DNA of 60,953 nucleotides, from assembly GCA_903859415.1 (NCBI GenBank), contig CAIOMN010000010.1, forward strand, positions 1 to 60,953, given 5' to 3'. This DNA comes from an uncultured Methylococcaceae bacterium. Its GTDB lineage: Bacteria > Pseudomonadota > Gammaproteobacteria > Methylococcales > Methylomonadaceae. The translations under genes and the position numbers were made by a program. Shown one piece after another: positions 26,613 through 35,450 of this stretch. Positions within the stretch are counted from its first letter, which is position 1; every line of letters begins with the position of its first letter. Under the pieces are notes generated by a model. The model saw only the letters and a program-made list of their open reading frames with translations. It was not told the origin of the DNA and did no database searches.

Positions 26613-28379
26613 TTAAACAGGTGATTTTAAAGGAGTAGCAGGTGACTCTGAGGGTGGATTCTCTTGCGTAGCAACAACTTGCTGTTTTTGCAAATGAGCA
26701 ATGACTTGATCCTTAGGCCCATAGATAGATAAAAGCCCATCATTCAATATAAGTAATTTATCTACGTTAACCAACACGTTATTACGATGGGTAATGACAA
26801 TGACTGTGGCATTTTTTTGCTTTAATTTACTGATAGCATTACCTAAGGCCACCTCACCTTGTTCATCTAAATTTGAGTTCGGCTCATCCAATACAACAAT
26901 AACCGGATCTCCATACAAAGCCCTAGCCAAACCAATTCGTTGACGCTGTCCCCCCGAAAGATTACCCCCACCAGCTCCTATATGCGTATCATATCCTTGC
27001 GGTAAACGTAAAATCATACTATGGACATCAGCCATTTTGGCCGCATTAACCACTTTTTCTGGATCTATATCACCAAATCTGGCTATGTTTTCACTAATAG
27101 TGCCTTCAAAAAGCTCTATATCTTGAGGCAAATAACCAATAAAGGGACCTAATTCTTTACGATTCCATGCAAAAACATCAGCGCCATCTAAACGAACCTT
27201 GCCATTCGATGTTGGCCAGATCCCAAGTAACGCCCGAGCAAAAGTTGATTTTCCTGAGCCACTTGGTCCAATAACGCCTACCACATCGCCCTTAGCTATC
27301 GTCAAAGTAATGCCTTTTAATGCCGGCACTTTTGCTCCAGGGGGAACGACTACTGCACCTTCAATCTGAAACAAACCTTCAGGATCAGGCAAAGTCATTT
27401 TATCAATGTCGGATGGAACCTGACGTAATAGCTCATTAAGTCTACTGTATTGACCACGAGCTCCGATAAATCCTTTCCATGAGCCAATCATCATATCTAT
27501 CGGAGCAAGTGCACGGCCTAATAATATAGAACCGGCGATCATCAACCCGCCTGTTATTTCATTCTCTATAACTAAATACGCACCTAAAGCTAAAATCAAA
27601 GATTGTGAAGACATTCGAATAACTTTTGATAGACCACTCACTAACCCAGCTCGTGAGCTTGCTGTTGCCTGTAAAACAAGTACCTGTCTGGTGCCTTCTA
27701 CCCAACGCCGCTGGATATTCTGCAACATACCCATTGATTCAATAACTTCAGCGTTTCTCAAATTTTTATTTACCAATCCCCGTCCTACATTTGCCAAGGC
27801 ATTGGCTTCATCCAGTATTTTTGCCGTAGATCTCTCTTGGATTATCGCAACAATAATTAGAATAATAGCAACGCCTATAGCCGCCCATCCATAATAGGGA
27901 TGAAAAACAAACATAACAGCTATATAAACAGGTAACCATGGCACATCAAAAAAAGCAAAAAGGCCATTTCCGGTCAAAAATTGTCTTAACGAAGTTAAAT
28001 CATCCAACGCTTGAGATGAAGCCTGTTGCCCACCTGAATAAAGCGCTTGTTTATAACAAATATTAAATAATCTTTCATTAAGCAATGTTTCCAATCGGGA
28101 ACTAACTCTTACCAAAATTTGAGAGCGTACCCATTCCAAAGCGCCCAAAGTTAAAAACAATACTAACATTATTAATGTTAGCATAAGTAATGTTGAACGA
28201 TTGCCTGTTGGAACGACTCGATCATATAATTGCAACATATAAATTGTTGGGACAAGTTGCAATATATTAATGACCATACTAAAAACTGCAGCCCATATAA
28301 AGGCGCCTTTACATAAGTTTAAAGCCTTTTCCAAATCAGATTTATTTGTTTTTGTCATTTGCTCACAATTGAAAACCAC
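26613..28379 (-). CDS. Type I secretion ABC transporter, permease/ATPase (PrtD-like)
   Basis: 588 residues. An N-terminal six-helix membrane domain (about 25-310) is followed by an ATPase domain with Walker A GPSGSGKSTFARALLG, signature LSGGQRQRIGLARAL, Walker B VIVVLDEPNSN and the switch histidine in VITHR. Length and layout match PrtD/RsaD-type transporters without a peptidase domain, which export RTX-like proteins bearing an uncleaved C-terminal signal. The obvious local substrate is the DUF4214 protein at 12.2-15.9 kb. The start may be the GTG at 28379 or the ATG at 28358; neither has a strong ribosome-binding site. Confidence 0.93.
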   Translation of the reverse strand: MVFNCEQMTKTNKSDLEKALNLCKGAFIWAAVFSMVINILQLVPTIYMLQLYDRVVPTGNRSTLLMLTLIMLVLFLTLGALEWVRSQILVRVSSRLETLLNERLFNICYKQALYSGGQQASSQALDDLTSLRQFLTGNGLFAFFDVPWLPVYIAVMFVFHPYYGWAAIGVAIILIIVAIIQERSTAKILDEANALANVGRGLVNKNLRNAEVIESMGMLQNIQRRWVEGTRQVLVLQATASSRAGLVSGLSKVIRMSSQSLILALGAYLVIENEITGGLMIAGSILLGRALAPIDMMIGSWKGFIGARGQYSRLNELLRQVPSDIDKMTLPDPEGLFQIEGAVVVPPGAKVPALKGITLTIAKGDVVGVIGPSGSGKSTFARALLGIWPTSNGKVRLDGADVFAWNRKELGPFIGYLPQDIELFEGTISENIARFGDIDPEKVVNAAKMADVHSMILRLPQGYDTHIGAGGGNLSGGQRQRIGLARALYGDPVIVVLDEPNSNLDEQGEVALGNAISKLKQKNATVIVITHRNNVLVNVDKLLILNDGLLSIYGPKDQVIAHLQKQQVVATQENPPSESPATPLKSPV

Positions 28380-28441
28380 TTAAATTAGTGGCCTATTATT
28401 ACATAATTTACAATCAAAAAATATTCAGCTTTTAACTTTAA

Positions 28442-29590
28442 CTATCTATCAGATTGTTTAGATCCTCTGGATTTAATACTCTCGTCCATTAACTCCTTAT
28501 ATAAATCCACATACGAATTAACCATTCGCTCAGCAGTAAAAAGACGCCAATAGCGCTCTTGGGCTTTTTTACCCATAATGGCCGCTTGTTCTGGATGTTG
28601 CCATAAATATTGCATGGCTTCACGTAATGCTATGGGATCACTGGGCGGCACAACCAGCCCCGTTTCATTTGCAATGTTAATAAAAGTTGTACCCGTACCA
28701 ATCTCACTAGAGATCAACGGCTTACCATACATTGCCCCTTCTAAAAGGGAAATACCAAAAGCCTCTGAACGTAAATGTGATGGAAAAACAACACTATAAC
28801 AGAGCGTTAAAAGCGCAACTTTATCTTCATCAGGTAAAAAACCCAAAAAATGTACTCTCTCCAGCCCAAGTCTTGTCACCTCGATTTTTAATTGCTGTTC
28901 AATTGGCCCAGCACCCACTATAACGATTGGATAATCAGTTCCTTTCGACGCACTTAATAAAATGTGCAGACCTTTGTAATAACGAATAACACCAATAAAT
29001 AAGAAAAACTTTCCACCTAACCTCTCACTCCAATATTTCATCCGATCTTGGGAGGGTTTTGGATAGGTTGCCTTATCCAAACCAATAGGAATAACGCTAG
29101 TTTTATCGGAATACCTCACCATCACTTGACTTGTTGCCCTATAGTTTGGGGATGTCGCAACGATACGATCAACACTCCCAAGGAATCTATTCATTAGTGG
29201 TCGATATATAAATAGCAGTTCTTTTTGTCTGATAATATCAGAATGATAAGTCACTATAGTGGGCTTCTTTACACCCGTAACAAAATGCACTACATCCATA
29301 AAAGGCCAGGGAAAATGATAATGAATTACATCAGCCTTTTTAGCCAATCGAGAAAATTGTCTAATGACCGACAAGGAAAACCCCGTTGACGCCAATTGAA
29401 AGTCTAAGTGAGCACGATGAGTCCAATAACCATTAAACTCAATAGACTTTATTTGTTTATCTGAGCTAAGCGAAAGTACATCAACCTCAATCCCTGATTG
29501 GCTCGCCCCTAAAGCAAGTTGATGAATAACTTGCTCAATACCTCCCATGGTGTCTGGAAATGCTGTACGGTAAAAATGTAATATTCGCAT
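28442..29590 (-). CDS. Glycosyltransferase family 4
   Basis: 382 residues with a GT-B fold. The N-terminus (MRILHFYRTAFPDTMGGIEQVIHQLA) has the GG(I/V)E acceptor loop of family 4 enzymes. The donor half has FLFIGVIRYYKGLHILL and the EX7E motif in SEAFGISLLEGAMYG. It lies upstream of the type I secretion genes in the same direction and probably belongs to the surface-glycan pathway. Confidence 0.87.
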   Translation of the reverse strand: MRILHFYRTAFPDTMGGIEQVIHQLALGASQSGIEVDVLSLSSDKQIKSIEFNGYWTHRAHLDFQLASTGFSLSVIRQFSRLAKKADVIHYHFPWPFMDVVHFVTGVKKPTIVTYHSDIIRQKELLFIYRPLMNRFLGSVDRIVATSPNYRATSQVMVRYSDKTSVIPIGLDKATYPKPSQDRMKYWSERLGGKFFLFIGVIRYYKGLHILLSASKGTDYPIVIVGAGPIEQQLKIEVTRLGLERVHFLGFLPDEDKVALLTLCYSVVFPSHLRSEAFGISLLEGAMYGKPLISSEIGTGTTFINIANETGLVVPPSDPIALREAMQYLWQHPEQAAIMGKKAQERYWRLFTAERMVNSYVDLYKELMDESIKSRGSKQSDR

Positions 29591-29696
29591 TAAACTCAGT
29601 TTATCTAATTCACTACCCTGAATAATTATTGATTCTTTTAAGTTTTAATCATTTGACATCTAAGTTGCTATCAACGATTCTGTTCTCACGTATAAA

Positions 29697-30839
29697 TTAA
29701 GTTCGACCTAAAACATGTTTATATACACCAAGCGTAGTTGATACTGTGGAATCCCAAGAATAGAGCTTTGCTCTCATATTACCTTTTTTTATGAGAACGT
29801 CTGCCAAGCCTGACTGCTCAACCAAACTCAGCATAGCCTCGGCAATGCTTACCGTATCAAATGGATCAACTAACAACGCAGCATCACCCGCCACTTCGGG
29901 TAAAGACGTACAATTAGAAGTAATAACAGCAGTACCCGCTGCAAACGCTTCCAGAACTGGTAACCCAAACCCCTCAGACAATGAAGGAAATACTAATGCC
30001 GTTGCGGCCTTAACGATAGTTAATAAATCTGAATCGGGCAAATGCTTTAACCAAACAATAGATTTTCCATAACTACCTGACGAAAGTGAAGCAACAATTT
30101 CGTCACACTGCCAACCCGCTCGCCCCACAATTACCAATGGAATTTCATTAGAAATGTAACATGGCAAAGAACGGTGAGCATCTATTACCCTAGCGATATT
30201 TTTTCGTGGTTGCAAGGTTCCAACAAATAAGAAAAATCTTTTTGGCAAACCATAAAACCTTAATGTCTTTTCAAACACATCCCCTCCGACTGGATGAAAC
30301 CATCGCTCATCAACACCCAGTGGAATAACACTAATTTTTTCTGCTGATAAATCAAAATGACTTATTATTTCCTGTTTAGAATATTCAGAAATTGTTATGA
30401 CATGATCAGCCCATTGTGCTGATCTTTTCCATAATACGTTTTTCATTACCCTATAATTTAACTTCACCCATTCAGGATGCGATAAAGGAATAGCATCCAT
30501 TATGGTAGCAACTACAGGAACCTTTCTTAATTTCGGAATCAAGTGATCAGTAGAATGCATCAAATCAATTTTTCTACTTAACTTATGCGTCTTTGAAAAA
30601 GATAAGCCTGTCAGAGCAGAAAATACAGCAGACGAGGGGAAGTGCCCACATTGCAAGATATTATATGAAACACCATTAATTGGTGGTAGCGTATACCCAA
30701 AAGACATGGGAGTAAGATGGACCTCATCCTTGTCTTTTAGTCTTTTCATTAACTCCAAAGTATAACTTCCTATACCGTCTACTCCGTGAGTGTCAAGACA
30801 ACGAGCTAATACTGTAACACCAAATCCTACTCTAATCAT
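29697..30839 (-). CDS. Glycosyltransferase family 4 (mannosyltransferase-like)
   Basis: A GT-B enzyme with [20 protein letters not shown] and the EX7E motif in [19 protein letters not shown], followed by [19 protein letters not shown], typical of family 4 enzymes often annotated as mannosyltransferases. The frame is open to 30902, but the ATG at 30837-30839 ([14 protein letters not shown]) begins at the expected Rossmann strand and gives about 380 residues. It is the first gene of the surface locus on the minus strand. Sugar specificity is not certain. Confidence 0.86.
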   Translation of the reverse strand: MIRVGFGVTVLARCLDTHGVDGIGSYTLELMKRLKDKDEVHLTPMSFGYTLPPINGVSYNILQCGHFPSSAVFSALTGLSFSKTHKLSRKIDLMHSTDHLIPKLRKVPVVATIMDAIPLSHPEWVKLNYRVMKNVLWKRSAQWADHVITISEYSKQEIISHFDLSAEKISVIPLGVDERWFHPVGGDVFEKTLRFYGLPKRFFLFVGTLQPRKNIARVIDAHRSLPCYISNEIPLVIVGRAGWQCDEIVASLSSGSYGKSIVWLKHLPDSDLLTIVKAATALVFPSLSEGFGLPVLEAFAAGTAVITSNCTSLPEVAGDAALLVDPFDTVSIAEAMLSLVEQSGLADVLIKKGNMRAKLYSWDSTVSTTLGVYKHVLGRT

Positions 30840-31048
30840 GTTTAGTTGAAAGCTTGATAAAAAATATAATGTTTCTATTTTAACCACAAATAAACTTAGC
30901 AATATTGTATTTTCTCTAAGCTCAAAAACATGCTACATATTTGTTGTTTAAATTATTTCATAAAAATGATATTTCAAAGCTATTCACTGCAAATTTTCCA
31001 GGAATATAGATTAGGGCATAATGCACTATTTATATATTAACTTTAAAA

Positions 31049-31918
31049 CTAATTATTAATCGTTTTACAATTTTTTAAGGTCATTGGACTCCAATGTTCT
31101 ATAGCCCAATCCAGCAACTCTGTTACTGTAGCTTGTTGAAATTCCTTTGGTGGATTTTGCTTTAATAAGCTCAATACATAAAAAATAACTTCACTGGGCC
31201 TTTTAAAATCAACAGCTAAAGCCTTCGTTTGTTTACTGAGCTTGAAGCCTTCTTCATCAATAATAATGGGGACGTGCATATAAACTGGCGTTTTATATCC
31301 CAACAACTTTTGCAGGTATATTTGTTTGGGGGTCGAATCTAACAAATCACAACCTCTCACCACATGATTAACAGCTTGTAGTTGATCATCAACTACTACT
31401 GCAAATTGGTAAGCAATAATTTGATCTTTTCTTTTTAAAATAAAATCGCCCTGTTCATCAATTGGATAAGTCATAAGCCCCTGTAACTCATCATTGAATG
31501 AAATAACAGTGTCATCAGTCTTAACACGATAAGCATGTGGAATTTCAAGATTAATATGATTATGACGGCAAAATCCATCATAGCGAGCTGTTTGACCTTT
31601 TCGACTGCATCGACAAGGATAGATTTGTTCTTCTTTGTTTAATTTATCAAGCACTTCTTGATAAGAATCAAGCGATTGACTTTGAAAAGAAACGCTCTCA
31701 TCCCAATTTAGACCTAGGGTATCCAAGGCTCGTAAGATATTATCAACCGAACCTTTGATATTTCTTGGCGTATCAAGATCATCAATACGCAACAACCACT
31801 TTCCGTTGCACGATCGAGCCTGTAAATAACTCGCCAAGGCGGTAAAAATTGATCCTAAGTGTAAAGGACCGGTAGGCGAAGGCGCGAACCGGCCGATATA
31901 AATTTGTTGATCAGGCAC
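31049..31918 (-). CDS. gluQ: Glutamyl-Q tRNA(Asp) synthetase
   Basis: A truncated class I glutamyl-tRNA synthetase paralogue that attaches glutamate to queuosine in tRNA(Asp). The HIGH-like motif is GRFAPSPTGPLHLGS near the N-terminus and the KMSKS-like motif is FKLSKQTK near residue 232. A zinc site is formed by CRCSR and CRHNH. At 289 residues it lacks the anticodon-binding domain, as expected for this family. The start appears to be a GTG at 31916-31918, 12 bp after dksA. The dksA-gluQ order is conserved in gammaproteobacteria. Confidence 0.94.
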   Translation of the reverse strand: MPDQQIYIGRFAPSPTGPLHLGSIFTALASYLQARSCNGKWLLRIDDLDTPRNIKGSVDNILRALDTLGLNWDESVSFQSQSLDSYQEVLDKLNKEEQIYPCRCSRKGQTARYDGFCRHNHINLEIPHAYRVKTDDTVISFNDELQGLMTYPIDEQGDFILKRKDQIIAYQFAVVVDDQLQAVNHVVRGCDLLDSTPKQIYLQKLLGYKTPVYMHVPIIIDEEGFKLSKQTKALAVDFKRPSEVIFYVLSLLKQNPPKEFQQATVTELLDWAIEHWSPMTLKNCKTINN

Positions 31919-31930
31919 AATAAACTTAAT

Positions 31931-32365
31931 TTAACCCATTTGTTTTTCCCGAATTTCATCGAGAGTTTTACAATCAATACATAAACTAGCCGTAGGTCTT
32001 GCTTCAAGGCGGCGTATACCTATTTCTATGCCACAGGACTCACAAAAGCCATAATCGCCCGATTCAATCTCTTTAAGAGAGTCATCAATTTTCTTAATCA
32101 ATTTCCTTTCACGGTCACGGGTTCTCAACTCAAGACTAAATTCTGATTCTTGCGTCGCTCGATCATTAGGATCTGGGAAATTAGCAGCATCATCTTGCAT
32201 GTGATGCACAGTACGATCTACTTCATGCATTAATTCTGCTTTCCAATTTTTAAGAATACCCTCAAAATGTTTCAATTGAAGTTCATTCATATATTCTTCG
32301 CCTTCGGTTTCTTTATAAGGCTTAAAACTGAAAGGTGAGGCAGTCGCTTTAGTACTATCGGTCAT
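31931..32365 (-). CDS. dksA: RNA polymerase-binding transcription factor DksA
   Basis: 144 residues. It has a coiled coil in the middle ([20 protein letters not shown]) with the acidic tip region [14 protein letters not shown], whose aspartates act in the polymerase secondary channel. The C-terminal four-cysteine zinc finger is CESC-17 residues-CIDC. DksA works with ppGpp to control rRNA and stress promoters. It lies directly upstream of gluQ and divergent from the aminotransferase gene. Confidence 0.97.
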   Translation of the reverse strand: MTDSTKATASPFSFKPYKETEGEEYMNELQLKHFEGILKNWKAELMHEVDRTVHHMQDDAANFPDPNDRATQESEFSLELRTRDRERKLIKKIDDSLKEIESGDYGFCESCGIEIGIRRLEARPTASLCIDCKTLDEIREKQMG

Positions 32366-32478
32366 CCATTAACTCCTATAGACAGGATAAATAAAAACTG
32401 GGCATTTTTAGCAGAATAATACCCAGTTAGCAAGTATTATTGGTATCATTTAATTTTATCTATGGATACTATACCCTT

Positions 32479-33642
32479 ATGCGCGAACGTCTAGCACAGC
32501 GAAACTCTGAAATATCTTCGTTTCATGTTATGGAATTATTACGCCGCGCTAAAGAATTAGAGGCTCAAGGCAAAGATGTTATTCACCTAGAAATCGGTGA
32601 ACCTGACTTTCCTACCCCACAAGCAGTCATCAATGCTGGCATTGCACACCTAAAAACCGGTCACGTTAAATATACCCCTGCCGCTGGATTACCTGAGTTA
32701 CGTCAAAAAATTGCAGCCTTTTACCAAGCATATTACAAAGTAACTATAGACTGGCAACAAATATTTATAACTCCTGGCGCTTCTGGTGCATTCTTATTAG
32801 CTTTTGGTACCAGTCTTAACCCAAATGAAGAATTATTGATATCAGACCCTTGCTACCCTTGTAACAATAATTTTGCCGCTTTATTTGGCGCCAAGTGCAA
32901 AAATATTCCAGTCAATGCAGACACCCGGTTTCAACTCAATGCAAATCTGATTAAAAGCCATTGGAACTCGAATACTAAAGGGGCGCTAATAGCCTCCCCT
33001 TCTAACCCTACAGGTACATTAATAAGTGCGGAAGAATTAGAGCAGGCCATTAAAACGGTTAATAGTTTAGGCGGCTGCTTTTTTTCAGATGAAATATATC
33101 ACGGCTTGGTTTATGATCAAACTGCAACAACAGCCCTTGCATTCAGTGACAATGTATTTGTAATTAATAGTTTTTCGAAATATTTTGGCATGACGGGGTG
33201 GCGCATCGGTTGGTTAATAGTGCCTGATGAGTTTATTGAAGCCACTGAAAAATTAGCCCAAAACATTTATATTGCGACATCTACCCAATCACAATATGCG
33301 GCTTTAGCTTCTTTTGATATTGATACACTCACAGAACTTGAATTTCGACGCACCGAATTTGCTGCTCGAAGGGATTTTCTATATGATGCATTAATTAAAT
33401 TAGGCTTTGAAATCAACATTAAACCGGAAGGTGCGTTTTACATTTACGCTAATTGTGAAAAATTTACTCATAATAGCTATCAATTCGCAGTGGACTTTTT
33501 AGAATCTGAAGCAGTTGCTATTACACCTGGAATTGACTTTGGTCATCACAAAGCCCATCTAATGCTACGTTTTGCCTATACTACATCTATAGATAAATTG
33601 ACCATTGCCATTCAGCGACTAAAACGATTCATTAATCAATAA
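32479..33642 (+). CDS. PLP-dependent class I/II aminotransferase
   Basis: A protein of about 387 residues after choosing the ATG at 32479 (MRERLAQRNSEI); the longer frame from 32440 adds an unlikely leader. Fold-type I features are HLEIGEPDFPTP, SPSNPTGTLISAEEL, the PLP-phosphate aspartate in FFSDEIYHGL, and the Schiff-base lysine in NSFSKYFGMTGWRIGW. It belongs to the AspC/AlaT-like group. The amino donor and acceptor are not clear from sequence. A rhodanese gene follows after 8 bp, probably in one transcript. Confidence 0.9.
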   Translation: MRERLAQRNSEISSFHVMELLRRAKELEAQGKDVIHLEIGEPDFPTPQAVINAGIAHLKTGHVKYTPAAGLPELRQKIAAFYQAYYKVTIDWQQIFITPGASGAFLLAFGTSLNPNEELLISDPCYPCNNNFAALFGAKCKNIPVNADTRFQLNANLIKSHWNSNTKGALIASPSNPTGTLISAEELEQAIKTVNSLGGCFFSDEIYHGLVYDQTATTALAFSDNVFVINSFSKYFGMTGWRIGWLIVPDEFIEATEKLAQNIYIATSTQSQYAALASFDIDTLTELEFRRTEFAARRDFLYDALIKLGFEINIKPEGAFYIYANCEKFTHNSYQFAVDFLESEAVAITPGIDFGHHKAHLMLRFAYTTSIDKLTIAIQRLKRFINQ

Positions 33643-33650
33643 GGATTCCT

Positions 33651-33974
33651 ATGTTTGTAAAACAACTATCTGCAATAGAGCTAAAAAATAAAATTCAGCA
33701 AAAAGAAAACTTATTCTTACTTGATGTAAGAGAACCTCATGAATTTCAATACGCTAACATCACCAATAGCATTCTGATTCCGCTTAACCAAATTCCTAAC
33801 CGCTTAAATGAGCTAGATAAAGACCGTGAAATTATCGTCATCTGCCACCATGGGATGCGTAGCCAACAGGCAGCTAATTATTTAATTCAATCTGGATTTA
33901 AAAATATTGCAAATTTATCGGGTGGAATCGACGCATGGTCATGCAGTTCTGATAGCTCTGTACGCCGATATTGA
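33651..33974 (+). CDS. Rhodanese-like single-domain sulfurtransferase
   Basis: A 107-residue single rhodanese domain. It has the LLDVREPHEFQYANI entry motif and the active-site loop VICHHGMRS with the catalytic cysteine near residue 65, followed by GFKNIANLSGGIDAW. Such proteins carry persulfide sulfur in the cytoplasm. It probably shares a transcript with the upstream aminotransferase. The sulfur acceptor is unknown. Confidence 0.92.
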   Translation: MFVKQLSAIELKNKIQQKENLFLLDVREPHEFQYANITNSILIPLNQIPNRLNELDKDREIIVICHHGMRSQQAANYLIQSGFKNIANLSGGIDAWSCSSDSSVRRY

Positions 33975-34139
33975 CATTAAAAGGTCATTTATTCTCAATA
34001 TCGCCGAAATCAAAAAAATACTTTCTTTTATCTCAATACCTTATCGTTAATCACTGTAAACATCCCATGAAAAAGTTACTCGTTAGATTGAAATAGCATT
34101 ATGATAGCGGATTAAAATGACACATTGTAAGGATTCATT

Positions 34140-34376
34140 ATGCCCTATACTCAAGACCTTGTAGACGAAATAAATATTCTAGTTCGCTATAACCTAAGTA
34201 CTACACAGGAAGGTATTAAAGTACATAAAACCGCAGCCCCAGAATCAATCGCAGCAACAAAACGCTTATACAACAAGGGACTGGTAACACAAGAAGATGG
34301 TGGTTATTTAACCAGCTTGGGACACGAGGCAGCAGAGCAGGCACAAGCTGTATTAAACTTATTAAATCCGGCTTAA
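34140..34376 (+). CDS. TIGR02647-like small conserved protein
   Basis: A 78-residue protein that I recognise as close to the TIGR02647 family of gammaproteobacteria: NLSTTQEGIKVHKTAAPESIAAT followed by RLYNKGLVTQEDGGYLTSLG. The C-terminal half looks like a small winged-helix fold, so nucleic-acid binding is possible. Its function is not established. It is a single-gene unit with a -10-like TATGAT at 34100-34105 and two hairpins after its stop codon. Confidence 0.8.
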   Translation: MPYTQDLVDEINILVRYNLSTTQEGIKVHKTAAPESIAATKRLYNKGLVTQEDGGYLTSLGHEAAEQAQAVLNLLNPA

Positions 34377-34385
34377 TATAATAAA

Positions 34386-34418
34386 TTAGAATCCTTAATA
34401 AACATTTCAGGATTCTAA
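34386..34418. terminator. Hairpin after the TIGR02647-like gene
   Basis: A perfect 10-bp inverted repeat, TTAGAATCCT-13 nt-AGGATTCTAA, starts 9 bp after the stop codon. It lacks a clear U-run, so it may protect the 3' end or assist the stronger hairpin that follows. Confidence 0.5.
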
Positions 34419-34444
34419 ATAATATAAACATCTAGCCAGATAAT

Positions 34445-34481
34445 AAATAAGGCTCTACTTTACTTTCGAAGAGCCTTATTT
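34445..34481. terminator. Bidirectional terminator between the small gene and rpoH
   Basis: A perfect 12-bp inverted repeat, AAATAAGGCTCT-13 nt-AGAGCCTTATTT, lies between the convergent small gene and rpoH. The A-rich and T-rich outer arms would give U-rich 3' ends in both directions. Confidence 0.72.
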
Positions 34482-34513
34482 AAACGATTGTTCTATTGGT
34501 ATTTAAAACTATA

Positions 34514-35383
34514 TTAAGCGTCAACAGAGAGTGATGTTCTGATTTTTTTCATTGCATTTTGCTCAAGCTGTCGAATTCTCTCTGCAGAAACATTATAGCG
34601 CTCAGCTAACTCATGCAAAGTCGCCTTTTTATCGGCTAACCAGCGACTGGAAAGTATATCAAAACTTCGCTCATCCAGTTCAGCCATTGCATCTGACAAC
34701 AAATCTTGGCCATGCCCTTCCCAATCAGCGTTTTCAAGTATTACGGAAGGATCAGCTCCATATTGCTGAAGATAATTTGATGGATATGCAGCGCCGTCTT
34801 CTGCAGACTCATCTACTGGCATATCAAACGACATATCGTGACTACCTAAGCGTTTCTCCATCTCATAGACATCACTCAAATCAACATTTAAATCTTCTGC
34901 AATTGCCATAGCCTCGGTATTAGACAACCATCCTAAATCTTGTTTTGATTTACGTAGGTTAAAAAATAACTTACGTTGCGCCTTGGTCGTTGCAATCTTT
35001 ACAATGCCCCAGTTTTTAATCACATACTCATGAATTTCCGCTTTAATCCAATGCACAGCGAAAGAAACTAACCGCACACCAACATCAGGATCAAAACGTT
35101 TTACCGCTTTCATTAACCCAATATTACCTTCTTGAATAATATCAGGCATTGATAATCCATAACCACTATAACCTCTAGCAACATGCACTACAAAGCGTAA
35201 ATTAGTCATGACTAATTCACGAGCAGCATCTAAATCGCCTTGATCTCTGAATCTTAACGTTAAATCGCGCTCCTGTTCAGATGTCAATCTAGGCATCTGA
35301 CGAACTAAATTTAAATACGCATCAAATGTTCCAACAGATAAATTAATAGGTAAAGCTAATGCATTACTCATGACAACTCCCAA
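34514..35383 (-). CDS. rpoH: Heat-shock sigma factor sigma-32
   Basis: 289 residues, full family length. Region 2 contains DIIQEGNIGLMKAVKRFDP and FAVHWIKAEIHEYV. The RpoH box, QRKLFFNLRK, is present at about 136-145 and distinguishes it from other sigma-70 factors. Region 4.2 ends with ERIRQLEQNAMKKIR. It directs transcription of chaperones and proteases. The gene lies downstream of ftsX, 67 bp away, with its own candidate promoter overlapped by a CIRCE-like operator (35404-35430), which suggests HrcA repression in addition to any other control. Confidence 0.97.
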   Translation of the reverse strand: MGVVMSNALALPINLSVGTFDAYLNLVRQMPRLTSEQERDLTLRFRDQGDLDAARELVMTNLRFVVHVARGYSGYGLSMPDIIQEGNIGLMKAVKRFDPDVGVRLVSFAVHWIKAEIHEYVIKNWGIVKIATTKAQRKLFFNLRKSKQDLGWLSNTEAMAIAEDLNVDLSDVYEMEKRLGSHDMSFDMPVDESAEDGAAYPSNYLQQYGADPSVILENADWEGHGQDLLSDAMAELDERSFDILSSRWLADKKATLHELAERYNVSAERIRQLEQNAMKKIRTSLSVDA

Positions 35384-35391
35384 AAAATAAC

Positions 35392-35421
35392 TTTATATGA
35401 ATTTTAGCACTCTCTAAGCAA
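35392..35421 (-). promoter_or_regulatory. Candidate sigma-70 promoter of rpoH
   Basis: On the minus strand TTGCTT (35416-35421) and TATAAA (35392-35397) are spaced 18 bp apart. The -35 hexamer lies inside the spacer of the CIRCE-like inverted repeat, the arrangement expected for steric repression. This would let rpoH be transcribed separately from ftsYEX. Confidence 0.45.
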
Positions 35422-35430
35422 GTGTGCTAA
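35404..35430. promoter_or_regulatory. CIRCE-like HrcA operator upstream of rpoH
   Basis: The plus strand reads TTAGCACTC, nine bases, GTGTGCTAA. The CIRCE consensus is TTAGCACTC-N9-GAGTGCTAA, so 17 of 18 arm positions match and the spacer length is exact. It lies 20-47 bp upstream of the rpoH ATG. HrcA binds CIRCE at groES/groEL and dnaK operons in many bacteria; control of rpoH itself is much less usual. No hrcA gene is in this window. Confidence 0.8.
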
Positions 35431-35450
35431 TAATTTTTTACAAGGTATTT

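Noticed and set aside
32396-32428. Seven-base inverted repeat (AACTGGG/CCCAGTT) followed on the minus strand by T residues, upstream of dksA
   Set aside because: The 19-nt loop and short stem make a leader attenuator or terminator unlikely, and it may simply overlap the aminotransferase promoter region.
34076-34105. Promoter for the TIGR02647-like gene with TTACTC/TATGAT
   Set aside because: The -10 is fair but the -35 matches only two of six bases, so it was not listed as a feature.
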